The notes beneath the pieces were generated by a model that was not told the origin of the DNA, made no database searches, and saw only the letters and a program-made list of their open reading frames with translations. The position numbers and the translations under genes were made by a program. From the NCBI RefSeq assembly GCF_036323735.1, contig NC_086031.1, positions 45,409,225 to 45,473,224 on the forward strand: a stretch of 64,000 bases of DNA, in the 5' to 3' direction. The stretch is from Rattus norvegicus (lineage: Eukaryota > Chordata > Mammalia > Rodentia > Muridae). Of this stretch, positions 44,108-55,223 are shown piece after piece. How positions within the stretch are numbered: position 1 is the stretch's first letter; every line of letters begins with the position of its first letter.

Positions 44108-45305
44108 CTCTAACTGGGTAAATACAAACTGTCTACTAAAACAAGATAGGTAGGGTTCTCTGCAGAAACAAACAACCCCTAAATTTCAGAGGCTTAACAC
44201 GACAAAAGCTCCTTTCTTACAATGTCCAACAAAAGCAAGGAATAGGGAATCTGTTCATCACTGTAGTTTAAAGGCCCAGACCAACACAGCATCTGATCAC
44301 AGACATTCAAGACCTGATCAAGACCAAGGCAAGAAGATAGAGCACTAAGCTGTTGCGTCCTGGAAATTGCTTCTGCTTAGCAGTGTTGGGTTTAACCATA
44401 TTTTGCTGTTCAGAATAAGCCACAGTCACTACTTACTTCAAGTAGATGCGATGACTATTGGAAGCCTGAGGAGACTTAACAGCAAATCTATTAATAGAAC
44501 CCTACTGTTGAAAAGGTTTCATTTGGTCCATTCCTGTTTCTAGGCAGAATTGAAGTTGCAATTACAAAATAAATAAATAACAGAAAGAGCCTTTTCAGAA
44601 AGGAAATATATGTGAATTGCCCAATCAAGAGAAGACATCTGTATTCATCATGCCACTTAATTTAGGAACAAAGCAAATGATTAAAGTGTACTCCACACTA
44701 GTGCTCCTGGCAACTAAAAACCCTAGAAAAGAAACCACTGTAGGGAAAATGTGTGACTGTGTGATGCCAGGCTTTCAGATCACCAAAGCAATTCTGTTCA
44801 CTGAAATAACACCACACATTAATTTGTTTTAACTTAATATATATAAACAAAAACAGTAAATAAGTTGCATCATGTGTGCCCACTACAATCCATCCCCTAT
44901 TATTACCACAGAAGGCCTACTGCATTATGACTCACACTTGAAGCTTTCTCTACAGCACATCTAACAGTGTTTCCTGCAGACACAGAACAAGTGAGATTCA
45001 ATTCCTGTCCCACAAGGATTCTCTTTCATCTTTCTTTCTCCGCCATCATTCAGTCTCTTACAGTGAGATAACCTCTAGTCACACAACTCTTTCTCCAAAT
45101 GAATTCCCAAGTTGCTATGGTAACTAACACCTTCCTCCAATCCTGTCAATATGTTTCCCTCCCCTACAGGCGGACTTTTTGATATATTGCCAGAAGCACC
45201 AATCTCCTAGCACCTGCTTGCTCCTCAAACCTAGAAATGAGGCCTTTTAGGAGACTCTGTTAGTAACCAAAGCAGCTATCTTTAACAAAAAACCAACTTT
45301 GTACT
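44108..45305. other. Unique intron sequence
   Basis: No gene or clear repeat recognised. Confidence 0.4.
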
Positions 45306-45307
45306 TA

Positions 45308-45475
45308 TTACATCATTTAATAATTAAAAATAAAACTACATGGTAGCCATTCGCCTTATTTTAAATAACAGATAAAATAACCAAATTAGAGGTCACACAA
45401 CTTGGTTAAGGAACAGAAGCAGGATTTGAACACAGAATTCTCAGACCGCACTGTCTCTAAGATGACTTAGCATCT
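45308..45475 (+). mobile_element. MIR (partial)
   Basis: TTATTTTAAATAACAGATAAAATAACC, AGAGGTCACACAACTTGGTTAAGGAACAGAAGCAGGATTTGAACACAGAATTCTCAGACC corresponds to the CORE and 3' part of MIR. Confidence 0.7.
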
Positions 45476-45659
45476 TCCATCAGCACTAGACTTTGCCCAG
45501 ATTAAGAGTGAACTACAGATCTTGTTCATCACTCTGCCTCTGCTTCTTTTTCCAAAGAGGCATTATACACTTGAAGACATGAACTTGACGTATACCAGCA
45601 CACACTACTCTTAATCCAATGGTATTTTAAGACATGTTAATCAAGACAGAAGCCTGAAC

Positions 45660-45687
45660 GATAAACAAACAAACAAACAAACAAACA
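45660..45687. repeat. (AAAC)n microsatellite
   Basis: Six or seven AAAC units. Confidence 0.9.
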
Positions 45688-45689
45688 GG

Positions 45690-46810
45690 ACAGTTCTCCT
45701 GTTCGTCTCCAAGGGCTTCCACAGAGAACCAGATAATGTGTGCTAAGTGTCCATTACAGAGAATGAAGGTTTATAAGATCACTAATACCTCACAGGTGTT
45801 GAGGTATCCACAATATGACCAGATATCAGGAAAGGTCCATAAGGGTTGAATGCAGCCAAATCCCCTGGATTATCTTCTTGGGCCCATTCAAAGCTTCCCT
45901 CAAGTCCCATATGACCCATACCCTCACTAGTCTCCCCTAACCCAAATCAGAAACAAAGTAAGTCCCATACTTACTTCTTCGCTGACCCATCTCTCCCCAG
46001 TTCCCAGCAGAGGGACACTTTATATTACTTTGTAAACTAGAGTGAAACGTCTAGCATCCCAGTTATTTTCCCAGCCTGCCTTTTTCAATCATTCATATTC
46101 ACAAGGCATAAACTGATACTCCCTTGGCCAGGAGCTATTTGTGAAACTATTCTGCCTCCCTCTTTTCCCATCAAAACCGTACTCAGTGTGCAGTAGAAAG
46201 GGGGTTATTCTAAAGCAAACAATTAGCAAGTCACCTAGCATTGCCACCCACTCCACAGAGGCGCACAAACAAGAGAATTAGCCTAATTTGTTGTCTACAA
46301 TGAATAGGCCACTTTACCCATCAGAGCTCTAGAGTTTGGTGCAGGATGACAAACTCTGTTGTAATGGCCACAGTGACCCTGTTCCCTGTTTTATAGCTAT
46401 GTGCTGAAATTCAAAGGCACTCCTTCCCTGCCCCCATCTTCCCTTGCATACTTGTGCGTATCACTCCATTAAGAGTCTGAAGTGTAATTTGTCTCATTCA
46501 CTATCACCCTGTTAAACTGCTCTACAGCTGCTGTGGCAGTAATCACAGTGATCAGTGATTCAGACTTATTGAGCAAAGGGCCTTAAGTAGGCTCCATTAT
46601 TAAAATTTCCAAAGGTTTTATTATTAAAATAAGCCAAGATAGACCAGTATGTCTCTACAGAGAAGTTGTTCTAATGATTCTTGAGTTCTAAAGGGATGTT
46701 TGTCCCATTCTCAATGTTTCACTGGTGAATATCAGTAATTGGGAATTTAGCAATAAATAAAACTTAATAATCTCACTTAAAGGTACAGCATTATACAAAC
46801 CTTTAAGATG
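45690..46810. other. Unique intron sequence with a candidate conserved block
   Basis: No gene recognised. The segment at about 46195-46630 is noted separately as a possible regulatory element. Confidence 0.4.
46195..46630. promoter_or_regulatory. Candidate conserved noncoding element
   Basis: Repeat-free with GCAAACAATTAGCAAGTCACC, AGAATTAGCCTAATTTGTTGTCTACAATGAATAGG, GGCAGTAATCACAGTGATCAGTGATTCAG and CTCCATTATTAAAATTTCC. Multiple homeodomain-like and SOX-like cores in unique sequence. Inference only. Confidence 0.28.
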
Positions 46811-46811
46811 C

Positions 46812-47050
46812 TGCCTTTGTTCACTGAACCACTGTTTATAACAGCAAGCACCAGAAGTGAGTCAAGTGTCTACCTGAGGATGGGTTCAGCAATGGTAGCC
46901 ATCCATGCAATGGAATAATATGCAACTCTATAAAAAAAATGATACATGACCACCTTATCTGTACCAATATAGAAAGATTCCCAAGGGCATAAAGGCAAAG
47001 ACCAAAGGCATCCCACTCAAATGAGAATAGCCCAGTGTGTTTATAATAAA
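46812..47050 (+). mobile_element. Ancient L1 3' end (L1M-type)
   Basis: CACTGTTTATAACAGCAAGCACCAGAAGTG, GGATGGGTTCAGCAATGG, CCATGCAATGGAATAATATGCAACTCTATAAAAAAAATGATACATG and CCAATATAGAAAGATTCCCAAGGG follow the ORF2-end to 3' UTR order of old mammalian L1. Confidence 0.6.
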
Positions 47051-47174
47051 CCGGATACTTCACCTATCAGAACTGTATTAAACAGACTGTATACTATACT
47101 AGCATTTGTGCATTTGTATAAAACGATAGGGGAAGAATATATTCACTCTTGTTTATATTTCATTAATTAATGCC

Positions 47175-47239
<65 letters not shown>
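47175..47239. repeat. (AGAT)16 tetranucleotide microsatellite
   Basis: Sixteen uninterrupted AGAT units, a perfect array likely to be length-polymorphic among strains. Confidence 0.98.
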
Positions 47240-47240
<1 letters not shown>

Positions 47241-47564
47241 AAACAAGGATGGGTGATCAGCACAGTGGATTAGAATGTGGTAGAAAATATTTCTTGATTA
47301 AAAAACCAAAAAACCCAAAAAACCCAAATATTTTTCATGGTCTAATTTGCCTTTACTACTTAGTTCACCTAGCAGGATGGGGATGGAATGAGGAGCAGAC
47401 AGTCTCTATAGCCCTGAGACCAGATGATGAAGCACATTTTACTTGTCAGAAGCCGCCAACTTTAGCACAGAGATAACTTTTATCAGAAGATTAGCCAGAC
47501 TATGACTTGATTGTTTACAATAAGACACACTGGCCCTCTACCTCAGAGGTGAAGAGGAGTGGTT

Positions 47565-47642
47565 CTCCAAGTAAGTATAGCTCAGTGGTGAAACACTGCC
47601 TAGCATGTATGAAACCTGATTCAATCCAATACAAAAGGAAAT
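47565..47642 (+). mobile_element. Diverged ID-like SINE
   Basis: AGTATAGCTCAGTGGTGAAACACTGCCTAGCATGTATGAAACCTGATTCAATCCAATACAAAAGG keeps the ID head order. Confidence 0.6.
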
Positions 47643-48135
47643 TAAGGGGGTTGGGAGAATAGCATAGTAAGGGGTCCTTCTCTATCACCTTTGTAGTTCT
47701 CGTTTTATTCCTGTTTTCATAATGGACCTTCAAAAGGAGTATATGTATACATACATGGACATGTATGTGAGATTGGTAGTCTATGATTAGCTCTAGCTTA
47801 AGGTTACTTTCAACACCAGTGTGATTTTGAGTCACATCCATGGTTCCTCTTCCCCAGACCAGAAAACAGGAGAAAAAAAGGAAAAAAGCAACTGTTGTTT
47901 AAAGTTTTATCTAGTCTTGTGGGTCACGAGTAATGCCATCAAAATGAATAAAATTAAGTTATCTGTCTAAGACCAGTGTCAGAGAATTCTTGGTCCAGCA
48001 CCACAGACAACTAGACCCTCCTACATAGCTACAGAGAGGGGTAGACATGAACCGACTGCAGTTACACGGTCACAAGCTGCACTGTTGGCAGGAGCTCACA
48101 GGAAAGAAGCCCCAGAGCTGCCCCAGCCAATGAAA
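47643..48135. other. Unique intron sequence
   Basis: No feature recognised. Confidence 0.4.
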
Positions 48136-48139
48136 GTCG

Positions 48140-48325
48140 CAGAGGCTGAAGAAATGGCTCAGCAGTTAAGAGAGTTTGCTGCTTTCAGAGAATCCTAGTT
48201 GGGTCCCCAGCACCCATGCCTAGTGGCTGTAACTCCAGCTCCAGGAAATTTAATACCTTACACTGGATGCCATGGCACTGGCATACACAGGCACATGTGT
48301 ACACACATGTGCAAATAAAAGATCT
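48140..48325 (+). mobile_element. B2/B3-type SINE
   Basis: GAGGCTGAAGAAATGGCTCAGCAGTTAAGAGAGTTTGCTGC, GGGTCCCCAGCACCCATGCC, TAACTCCAGCTCCAGG, then ACACAGGCACATGTG and AAATAAAAG. A purine-rich AGAGAGAGAGA stretch follows up to 48402. Confidence 0.8.
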
Positions 48326-48559
48326 AAATTTAGAGCAACTGAGAAGGAGGGAGAAAGACAGAAAGAATGAGAGTGATACAGAGATACACAGAGAGAGAGA
48401 GCATATGTTAGCATAAGCAAGCCTTCATCAGGGACTACCAGATTACAGAAAGATATTCAGTAGTCACAGACAGCCTGTGTAATCTGTCTCTGATTTCTAT
48501 GTCCCATACACTCCTTTGGTAAGGCCCACATTAGCTGGTGACTGGAATTCTTGTCATCT

Positions 48560-48800
48560 AGAACTAAAGCCACTACACTCCAGGCCTGATCTCCCAATTC
48601 CCTTTTGGATGCTTCAGCCTGGATAGATATCCCTTGGCCAAATATGAACTTCTTTTCCCTGGCAACATACAGTTTCTATCTGACCTTTCCCTTCCTCAGT
48701 AAATGGTTCTTCCATATATCTCAGCCAATGACCCAGAAGGCAAAGAGCATCCTACTTTCTACCTCTGCCATCTCCCCCATCAATTTCAAACTTACCATGA
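48560..48800 (+). mobile_element. L2 LINE fragment (ancient)
   Basis: TGACCTTTCCCTTCCTCAGTAAATGGTTCTTCC, TCTCAGCCAATGACCCAGAAGGC and CATCCTACTTTCTACCTCTGCC resemble the L2 interior that precedes its 3' end. Moderate match. Confidence 0.4.
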
Positions 48801-49129
48801 ATTTGTAAAGGACAAAAAGAGAAAGTTAGTTAGGGGTCTGAGACTCTAGAATCCAAGAAGGAAAGCACAGGGAAAGTGGAACATGTTTGAAGAAATTCTA
48901 GGGGTTTCAGATGCCAGCCTCCCATCCGCAGTCTAAAGGTAAAATGCCTCACCCCTATTTCTATGCAACTAGCTAAAAATAATTGTACTGATTTCTCACC
49001 TCCTCAAATACCTCTCAAAGCCTCACCTTCCCAGTATTTCCAATGACACCTCCTTATTTTGTAACTTCCTGCTTCATTCAGCAGCATTTAGTAAGGACAG
49101 ATCACAGCTAGGAACTGCTTCGGGGATGG

Positions 49130-49245
49130 GAAAGTTTTGAGATAAGGTTTTGTTATGTGGCTCAGGCCAAGCACACTACAATCCTCTTGTCTCAGCCTCC
49201 CCAAAGCAGGCCATACAGATGTGCACCACCATACACAGCTATTCA
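49130..49245 (-). mobile_element. Old B1-like SINE
   Basis: TTTGAGATAAGGTTTTGTTATGTGGCTCAGGCC, then GTCTCAGCCTCCCCAAAGC, then GATGTGCACCACCATACAC is the reverse complement of a 7SL-derived SINE. Confidence 0.6.
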
Positions 49246-49684
49246 GGTGCTTTTAAACAGAATAAAAGCAGTACAATCCCTGCTTCCTGACGGTGTCTCG
49301 TCTTATTATTTCTCACTCACACTGTTCACACATGCTTTGTCTCCTTCCACTCGTTCTTTACATTGCACTCTATTTCCTCAAATTTTAAATTAAATTGTTA
49401 CAGTAGGAAGTGAACAAACTTATCATGGAAGGTCAGATGGTAAACAGTGTGTAGACTTCTGGGTCCTATTTTCTCGGTCACTACTATTCAACTCTGTTCT
49501 GGTAATATAAAAACAACTACTTATAACACAGAAGCTAATGAGTGTGGCCATCCCAATACAGTAATTTTCAGAAATATAGACTGCAGGTCAGATGGGTCAA
49601 ATGGACTATAGCCTGCTGATCCCAAGTTAATTATTAATTGCATTGCTTGTTGCTCCACTGGAAGGAATTGAAACTTCTTCCTAT

Positions 49685-50425
49685 GACCTAGGAAATCCTC
49701 CAGCCTCAGCTGACCACCAGCTGCTCCTCTGTGTCCACTATATTCCAGCCACTCTGACCATTACAGAGCTTACGCACTGTGCCACATCCATTCAGTTAGG
49801 GTCCCTCGCTAGCTATTTCCCTATCATTACCCTCTTTCTCAGGGCTCCTTAGCTGCCTGAACTCACCTCTTCAGAGGGGTCTTTTCTGATCACCCAAGAC
49901 CGAAATGTTCTAACTCCCATGCTCTATTTGTTTGCTTCAAATTATTTATCATCAACTGAAAAAAATCATGTATTTCACATTGATCTGTGTTCCCAATCAC
50001 CACACCTGTGGTGGTTTGAACACACTTGGCCCAGGGAGTAGCACTTTTAGGAGGTGTGGCCTTGTTGGACGAAATGTGTCATTGTGGGGGTGGGCAATGA
50101 GGCCTTCCTCCAAAATACATGGGAGCCAATCTTCTCTTATCTGCCTTTGGATGAAGATGTAGAACTCTCAGCTCCTCCAGCCCCACATCTGCCTGGATAC
50201 TGCCATGCTCCTGCCTTGATAACAATGGACTGAATTTCTGGACCTGTAAGCTAGCATCAATTAAATGTTGTCCTTTATAAGAGTTGACTTGGTCATGGTG
50301 TTTCTTCACAGCAATGCAAACCCTGAGTCAACACCTTTCCCCCACGAGCAGATTCATCCCTAGTTCCAGCATCTAGACCTGTGTCTGACACCTAGCAAGG
50401 AGCTCAGTTAGTATCTGTTGTCAGA
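49685..50425 (+). mobile_element. L2 LINE remnant split by a younger repeat
   Basis: First part 49685-49990: CCTCAGCTGACCACCAGCTGCTCC, CCACTCTGACCATTACAGAGC, TGAACTCACCTCTTCAGAGGGGTCTTTTCTGATCACCC, TCTATTTGTTTGCTTCAAATTATTTATC. Second part 50335-50425: CCCCCACGAGCAGATTCATCCC, TGTCTGACACCTAGCAAGGAGCTCAGTTAGTATCTGTTG, the L2 terminus. The order resumes across the insertion at 49999-50332. Confidence 0.65.
49999..50332 (+). mobile_element. Rodent medium-reiteration repeat inserted in L2
   Basis: CTGTGGTGGTTTGAACACACTTGGCCCAGGGAGTAGCACTTTTAGGAGGTGTGGCCTTGTTGG to TTGTCCTTTATAAGAGTTGACTTGGTCATGGTGTTTCTTCACAGCAATGC is a well-known abundant rodent unit. Subfamily name not asserted. Confidence 0.8.
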
Positions 50426-50464
50426 ACTGTGACTTCCTCCAGTCTCACTCACTTATGCCTGGGT

Positions 50465-50665
50465 ATCATCTCTTGTACCAGTTATCTTTCTAAAGCACAA
50501 GAGAATCTTCTGCTTAAAATACCTCATTCCCCAATGGCTCTAGAACAAAACTGCAAATTATGTGTCAAGGCTGCTACAGTTCATGTTATGCTTCTGATGC
50601 TCTCTTGGTACACTAAGCAAGGACATTTGCTTATCTCAAGTACCCATCAGAGTACTAGGAACACT
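50465..50665 (+). mobile_element. L2 LINE fragment
   Basis: TCTTCTGCTTAAAATACCTCATTCCCCAATGGCTCTAGAACAAAACTGCAAATTATGTGTCAAGGCTGC matches the L2 stretch around its CTCCAGTGGCTCCC motif. Confidence 0.45.
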
Positions 50666-52425
50666 GCTGGTTCCATGAATGTAGAATGAAATCAATTGAC
50701 AGGGATACAACAAACAGCATAATGGTAATTTTGGATGTAATAACTTAACGAATACTAAGTATAAAGGCAACAAGGCAGGATTTTTGCAAAAGATACTTTG
50801 TTTTCATGAAAGGAGGCAGGAGGAGAAGTAATGCAGAGTCATCTGTTTTATATCCTATAAGCAGCATTAGAATAAGACTTAATACTTGGCCCCAAATTCA
50901 ATTTAAAGATTCTTCAAGGATTCCAAGTGTTCATATTCTCTGCTATCTATTAGCAAAAAACCAAAAACAATAACAACAACAACAACAAAAACGAAGCTCT
51001 AACTTGGATGTTTTGTTGTTGACCCAAGAGATTCAGGTTTTTCAGAACTTCCTGACTAGTAGAATGGAAATGATTGCTTTTAGAAAAATTTCTATTAGCC
51101 CCTTGTAAGACCAAGGGATTTTCACCAAATTGGGCTGAGGGTTACAAACTATCAAATTGTCCAGCTAGTTAGGGAAGAAGAAATGTATTTCTCAAAACCA
51201 AAGGGAAATGAAAAAAGACCAACTCAGAAAGTCATCCTTCTCTCCTTCAGCTGGAAGACTGAGTCTAGTCGTCCTGTCATCTCGACATGACTTTCTTGCT
51301 TAGCATCTGAAGGCTGGGGGCTGGGTGATCTAGCTGAGTTCTCTTCTAATGCCACACAGTCTGTCTCAACAAAGCATATGCTAAGTCATCTCCAGACTCC
51401 AGAAATGACAATAAATCATTGTGTTTCCTGTTCACTACAATAAAGTGTAAGGTAACTCAGTCTGAATAATCACTCTGTATTCTACTCTGAGTTGTCTGAT
51501 AAAGAACTGGAAGAAACAAACCAAAGCTATCTGGCCATCTTCTCATTCACCAATGGTCCAGTTACAGAATCTAAGAAAGGGGAAAACAAGGCTCCATAGT
51601 TTCCCCTGATGTCTGTACCTCCTTTACATTTAGAATCTCCATATGAAGAAGCTAAACAAACTTACTAAGTTAACAAAATGACCAGCCCTGTGTGCAAACC
51701 TCTTAGAACTACAATCTACATTCAAGACATTCCCAAAGTCTTCTTCAAGAAATCTAATTGATATATACCAGTATCTTCCAGATTTAAGACCATGTAATAT
51801 TCTTGTCAAAGATCTGTTTATATCAACACAAGAGCCAAGAAGTAATTATTCAAAGGATTGCTGCCAAGTGGCTTACAAGACTATCTTCTCATACAACATT
51901 TAACAAAACCACAGCCCATTACCCATTCTGACACTCGTTTGCCAATGGTTCGGTAGTAGTGGCTCTTAGTCCCTGACATAAAATCATCAGAATGGTCTAG
52001 CAAATACCATCCTGAAGATGCTAAAATATGTGGGTTGTGTACAAGAAGAAAGGAAAGGACTCATCAGTCAGATGCACGCTATGTCAAAACCACACTAAAC
52101 CTCTCCACTGCTCCTGCCTAATCCTAGTTGGGCTGAAGCCAAGGTGATGAGCCAGGTCTAAGGTTTTCAAACTGACACAGGAACTAAGACCCCAGGAAGC
52201 AGCAGTATAAAAGGCCAGATAGGTTCCCAGTGGAGAGAGGGATTAATGGAAACTTGATAGAACCCAGGGTCTAAAATGGCAGAATTTAACTCAGCCAAAG
52301 CAGAAACTTCTTACTAGATCTATTAAACACATGTGGGCTGAAGTAGCTTTACTAGTCAGAGAAACTGGCCCCAGCAAGAACAACTCAACAGCCCAAGGCA
52401 CACCATGGACAGGGCTAGCAAATGA
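50666..52425. other. Unique intron sequence
   Basis: No gene recognised over about 1.75 kb. A short (CAA)n run lies at about 50969-50987. Confidence 0.4.
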
Positions 52426-52427
52426 GT

Positions 52428-52578
52428 AGAAGCAGGTATAGTAGCACACATCTGTAATCCCAGCACTTGACATAAAGATCAGAAGTTCAAAACCATCTTC
52501 AGCTACATAGTGAGGTCAAGTCCAATTTGAGCTACAAAAAGTAAATCTCATCTCAAAACAAAACAAAACAAAAAACCC
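52428..52578 (+). mobile_element. B1 SINE
   Basis: AGCAGGTATAGTAGCACACATCTGTAATCCCAGCACTTGACATAAAGATCAG, then AGCTACATAGTGAGG and a CAAAACAAAACAAAACAAAAAAC tail. Confidence 0.85.
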
Positions 52579-52670
52579 ACATAACTGAGGCAAAAGTGAA
52601 AGAATCAAGAAGACGAGGGCTAGGGCTAAAGCACAAGACTATCACAATGAATCTTTACAAGAGGAAAATA

Positions 52671-52808
52671 GAAACTGAGTCCAGGGGTTGGGGATTTAGC
52701 TCAGCGGTAGAGCGCTTGCCTAGGAAGCGCAAGGCCCTGGGTTCAGTCCCCAGCTCCGAAAAAAAGAACCAAAAAAAAAAAAAAAAAAAAAAAAAGAAAC
52801 TGAGTCCA
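52671..52808 (+). mobile_element. Rat ID element with perfect target-site duplication
   Basis: GGGGTTGGGGATTTAGCTCAGCGGTAGAGCGCTTGCCTAGGAAGCGCAAGGCCC to CCCCAGCTCCG, with the BC1-like tail AAAAAAAGAACC and an A-run of about 24. GAAACTGAGTCCA flanks it at 52671-52683 and 52796-52808. Close to consensus. Confidence 0.97.
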
Positions 52809-52929
52809 ATGAAACCATGTCAAAAACATGTGGAATCAGTACTTAAGAGACTAAGGGAGAAGAATTAGGAATTTGAGGATATTCAGAACTACATAGAAAG
52901 ACTTATTTCCGAAACAAAACATGAAATCA

Positions 52930-53275
52930 GGGGCTGGAAAGATAAATCAGCTCTTTTCTTTAAAAGACTTATTTTTATTTTATGTATATGAGTACGCTTG
53001 TATATGAGTACACTGTAGCTGTCCTCAGACACACCAGAAGAAGGCCTTGGATCCCATTACAAATGGTTGTGAGCCACCATGTGGGTACTGGGAATTGAAC
53101 TCAGGACCTCTGGAAGAGCAGTCAGTGCTCTTAACCGCTGAACTATTTCTTCAGCCCCAATAGATCAGCTCTTAAAAGCACTTTCCTCCTTCTGTCCTTT
53201 GTAGCACACTAGACATTCATGTGGCACATATACATGCATGGATGTAAACACTCATACATAAAATAAATCCAAAAG
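52930..53275 (+). mobile_element. B2/B3-type SINE interrupted by another B2
   Basis: The head GGGGCTGGAAAGATAAATCAGCTCTT at 52930-52955 resumes at 53174 as AAAAGCACTTTCCTCCTTCTG through ATACATGCATGGATG and CATACATAAAATAAAT. The middle is the opposite-strand B2 at 52956-53159. Confidence 0.8.
52956..53159 (-). mobile_element. B2 SINE nested inside an older SINE
   Basis: AAAAGACTTATTTTTATTTTATGTATATGAGTAC to GGTTGTGAGCCACCATGTGGG, GACCTCTGGAAGAGCAGTCAGTGCTCTTAACCGCTGAAC is reverse-complement B2. The host sequence ATAAATCAGCTCTT (52942-52955) is duplicated as ATAGATCAGCTCTT (53160-53173), one mismatch. Confidence 0.88.
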
Positions 53276-54190
53276 AATATATTTTTAAAGCTATGGAGTT
53301 AACTGGGAAGGTTACCTACTAATCTCAGGCAGTGAAAGAATCTAAAACAATTAATAAGTAATGCTTACAATGGGTTAACACCCATGAAATAATCCAGGAC
53401 TTCCTGGGTTTAACCTCTAGCATCTCAACAAACAAAAAGATATGTAAGTTTATGACATCAGGGGTAAAAACATATATTGTACGTTAGTGAAAGTTACTTC
53501 ATAACTAACTCATTATTCCAAAAACTAATAAAAAGGGGAAAAGGGAACAGGGTGGGGGAAATTATTATTTATCTAGTTGCTGAGGGAAGTGGTTTAGAAT
53601 GGGTTGAAGCAAGCAAGCATAAGACAGCTTAACTAACCTGAAATCCCACTTGGCTTCAGCTATGTTCACATCCCTTCTCTAACAATGCATTTGGCTGCAT
53701 CTACAACCTCCTGCAAACAAGTCAGTAGGCCATTCTTCCCTCAGCACTCCTTGATAATGCCTCTTTTGTGGTTAGTTTCCACTGAAACATGTCCCCGAAT
53801 ACATCCACGAACTAGAGGTGGAGGAGTGATCTAGCCTGAGCCAGTTTAGGATGACTGGTACACAGTAAGGAAAGCTATGTCCTCTAGGTGAATTTTAAAA
53901 ATCTTCTATTTACTCTTTGCCTAGCTAGACATAAGAGCATGTGCATCATGGGAGAAAAAAAACATTTGCAGTAAAGACATATAAAACCCAAGCCTGTCCA
54001 TCAAAACAGAAGACTGTCCACATTATGTCCCTAGCAACCAACTTCTCCTGGTGGACCACATAAACAGAAAGTTCAAAGCAGTAACTGATGCTCTTGAGCA
54101 CTCAAGAACCCACCCTGGCTCCTCCCCACTATATCCTGCAGTCTCTGGAATGAAACTTCTTAATACTTTACAATTTGTATGTGCTTTGTC
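53276..54190. other. Unique intron sequence
   Basis: No exon or repeat recognised. Confidence 0.4.
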
Positions 54191-54194
54191 CTTG

Positions 54195-54234
54195 TTCCTC
54201 CTCCTCCTCCTCCTCCTCCTCCTCCTCCCCCTCC

Positions 54235-54266
<32 letters not shown>

Positions 54267-54344
54267 TTCCTCTTCCTCCTCCTCCTCTCCCTCCTCCTCC
54301 TCCTCCTCCCCTTCTTCTTTCTTCTCCTTCTCCTTCTTCTTCTT
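54195..54344 (-). repeat. 150-nt uninterrupted (TCC/TTC)n homopyrimidine tract
   Basis: Every base from 54195 to 54344 on the plus strand is C or T, mainly TCC units with TTC interspersed. On the Srgap2 transcript (minus) strand it is therefore GGA/GAA-rich polypurine. The length and purity favour triplex or G-rich structures. Confidence 0.98.
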
Positions 54345-54514
54345 GAAACACCTGCTCCAGAAGCCCCCAGGCAACAAGATGAAATGAAGTGGGCAGTAAC
54401 TGTTTGATCTAACTGTTGGGTGTGGGGGGCAGCAGCACTCCATTTATTTATGAATATATATTGGAACCTTCCCTCCCCTGGACTCAGGCAAAAACTCCAA
54501 GTGTCCTAATCTCA

Positions 54515-54868
54515 CTTCTGTTGTTGTGCTAAGATATCCTGACAAAAAGCCACTTAGGGGGAAAAAGGATTTATTTAGCTCATAATTCCAGGTTACAGTC
54601 CAGCACTGCAGGCAAGTACAGGAAGTTCCCATGCACATCACATCAGAGCCACAGCCAAAAGCAGGGAGAAACAAATGCATGCATGCCTACTACTCACCTT
54701 CTCCACTACAACACAAAGCCAGTGGAGTGGGTGTTCCCACATGGATCAAGTTAATTAGAACACTCCTCCGCAGACACGCCCACAGTCCAGGGTAGACAGT
54801 CCCTCTCGTTCCCAGATGCTTCTAGGCTGTGTCAAGTTGACAAAGCTTACCCACCACCATACCAAGAC
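54515..54868 (-). mobile_element. Rodent medium-reiteration repeat, inverted
   Basis: TGTTGTGCTAAGATATCCTGACAAAAAGCC, AAGGATTTATTTAGCTCATAATTCCAGGTTACAGTCC, GAGAAACAAATGCATGCATGCCTACTACTCACC and GGCTGTGTCAAGTTGACAAAGC are the reverse-orientation form of a common rodent unit. Confidence 0.65.
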
Positions 54869-55222
54869 AGAACCTAAGCCAAGTCGCTTAGGATTTAAGA
54901 TTCAAGTCAGGCTTCTGTGAACAGAAGAGAGACATGAAGAGCAATCTAAGCCTTCTTGGGCTGTCAACCGAGAGGTGTCAAAGTTACAGAGCCATCAGGT
55001 TGCCTGGCACTGGATCTGGAATTCTAACTCCCTGTGCAGTGGCTTCCTAGAGAGTGCTTATAAGTTACCATTCATTAATAATTTGTTCCAGAAATGCAAA
55101 AGAGCCTGATTTTAAAAATGGAGATGAATTATGTAAACTCGATCAAGAGAAGGTAGAAAATTCAGAGGAATGGAAAATGTAACAAGAGTTCATGGAGAAA
55201 AATGCATAGGTTAAGAAAAGTT
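54869..55222. other. Unique intron sequence
   Basis: No feature recognised. Confidence 0.4.
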
Positions 55223-55223
55223 G

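Noticed and set aside
54051..54443. Leu-, Ser- or Glu-rich frames on both strands
   Set aside because: All are readings of the 150-nt TCC/TTC tract. No protein is implied.
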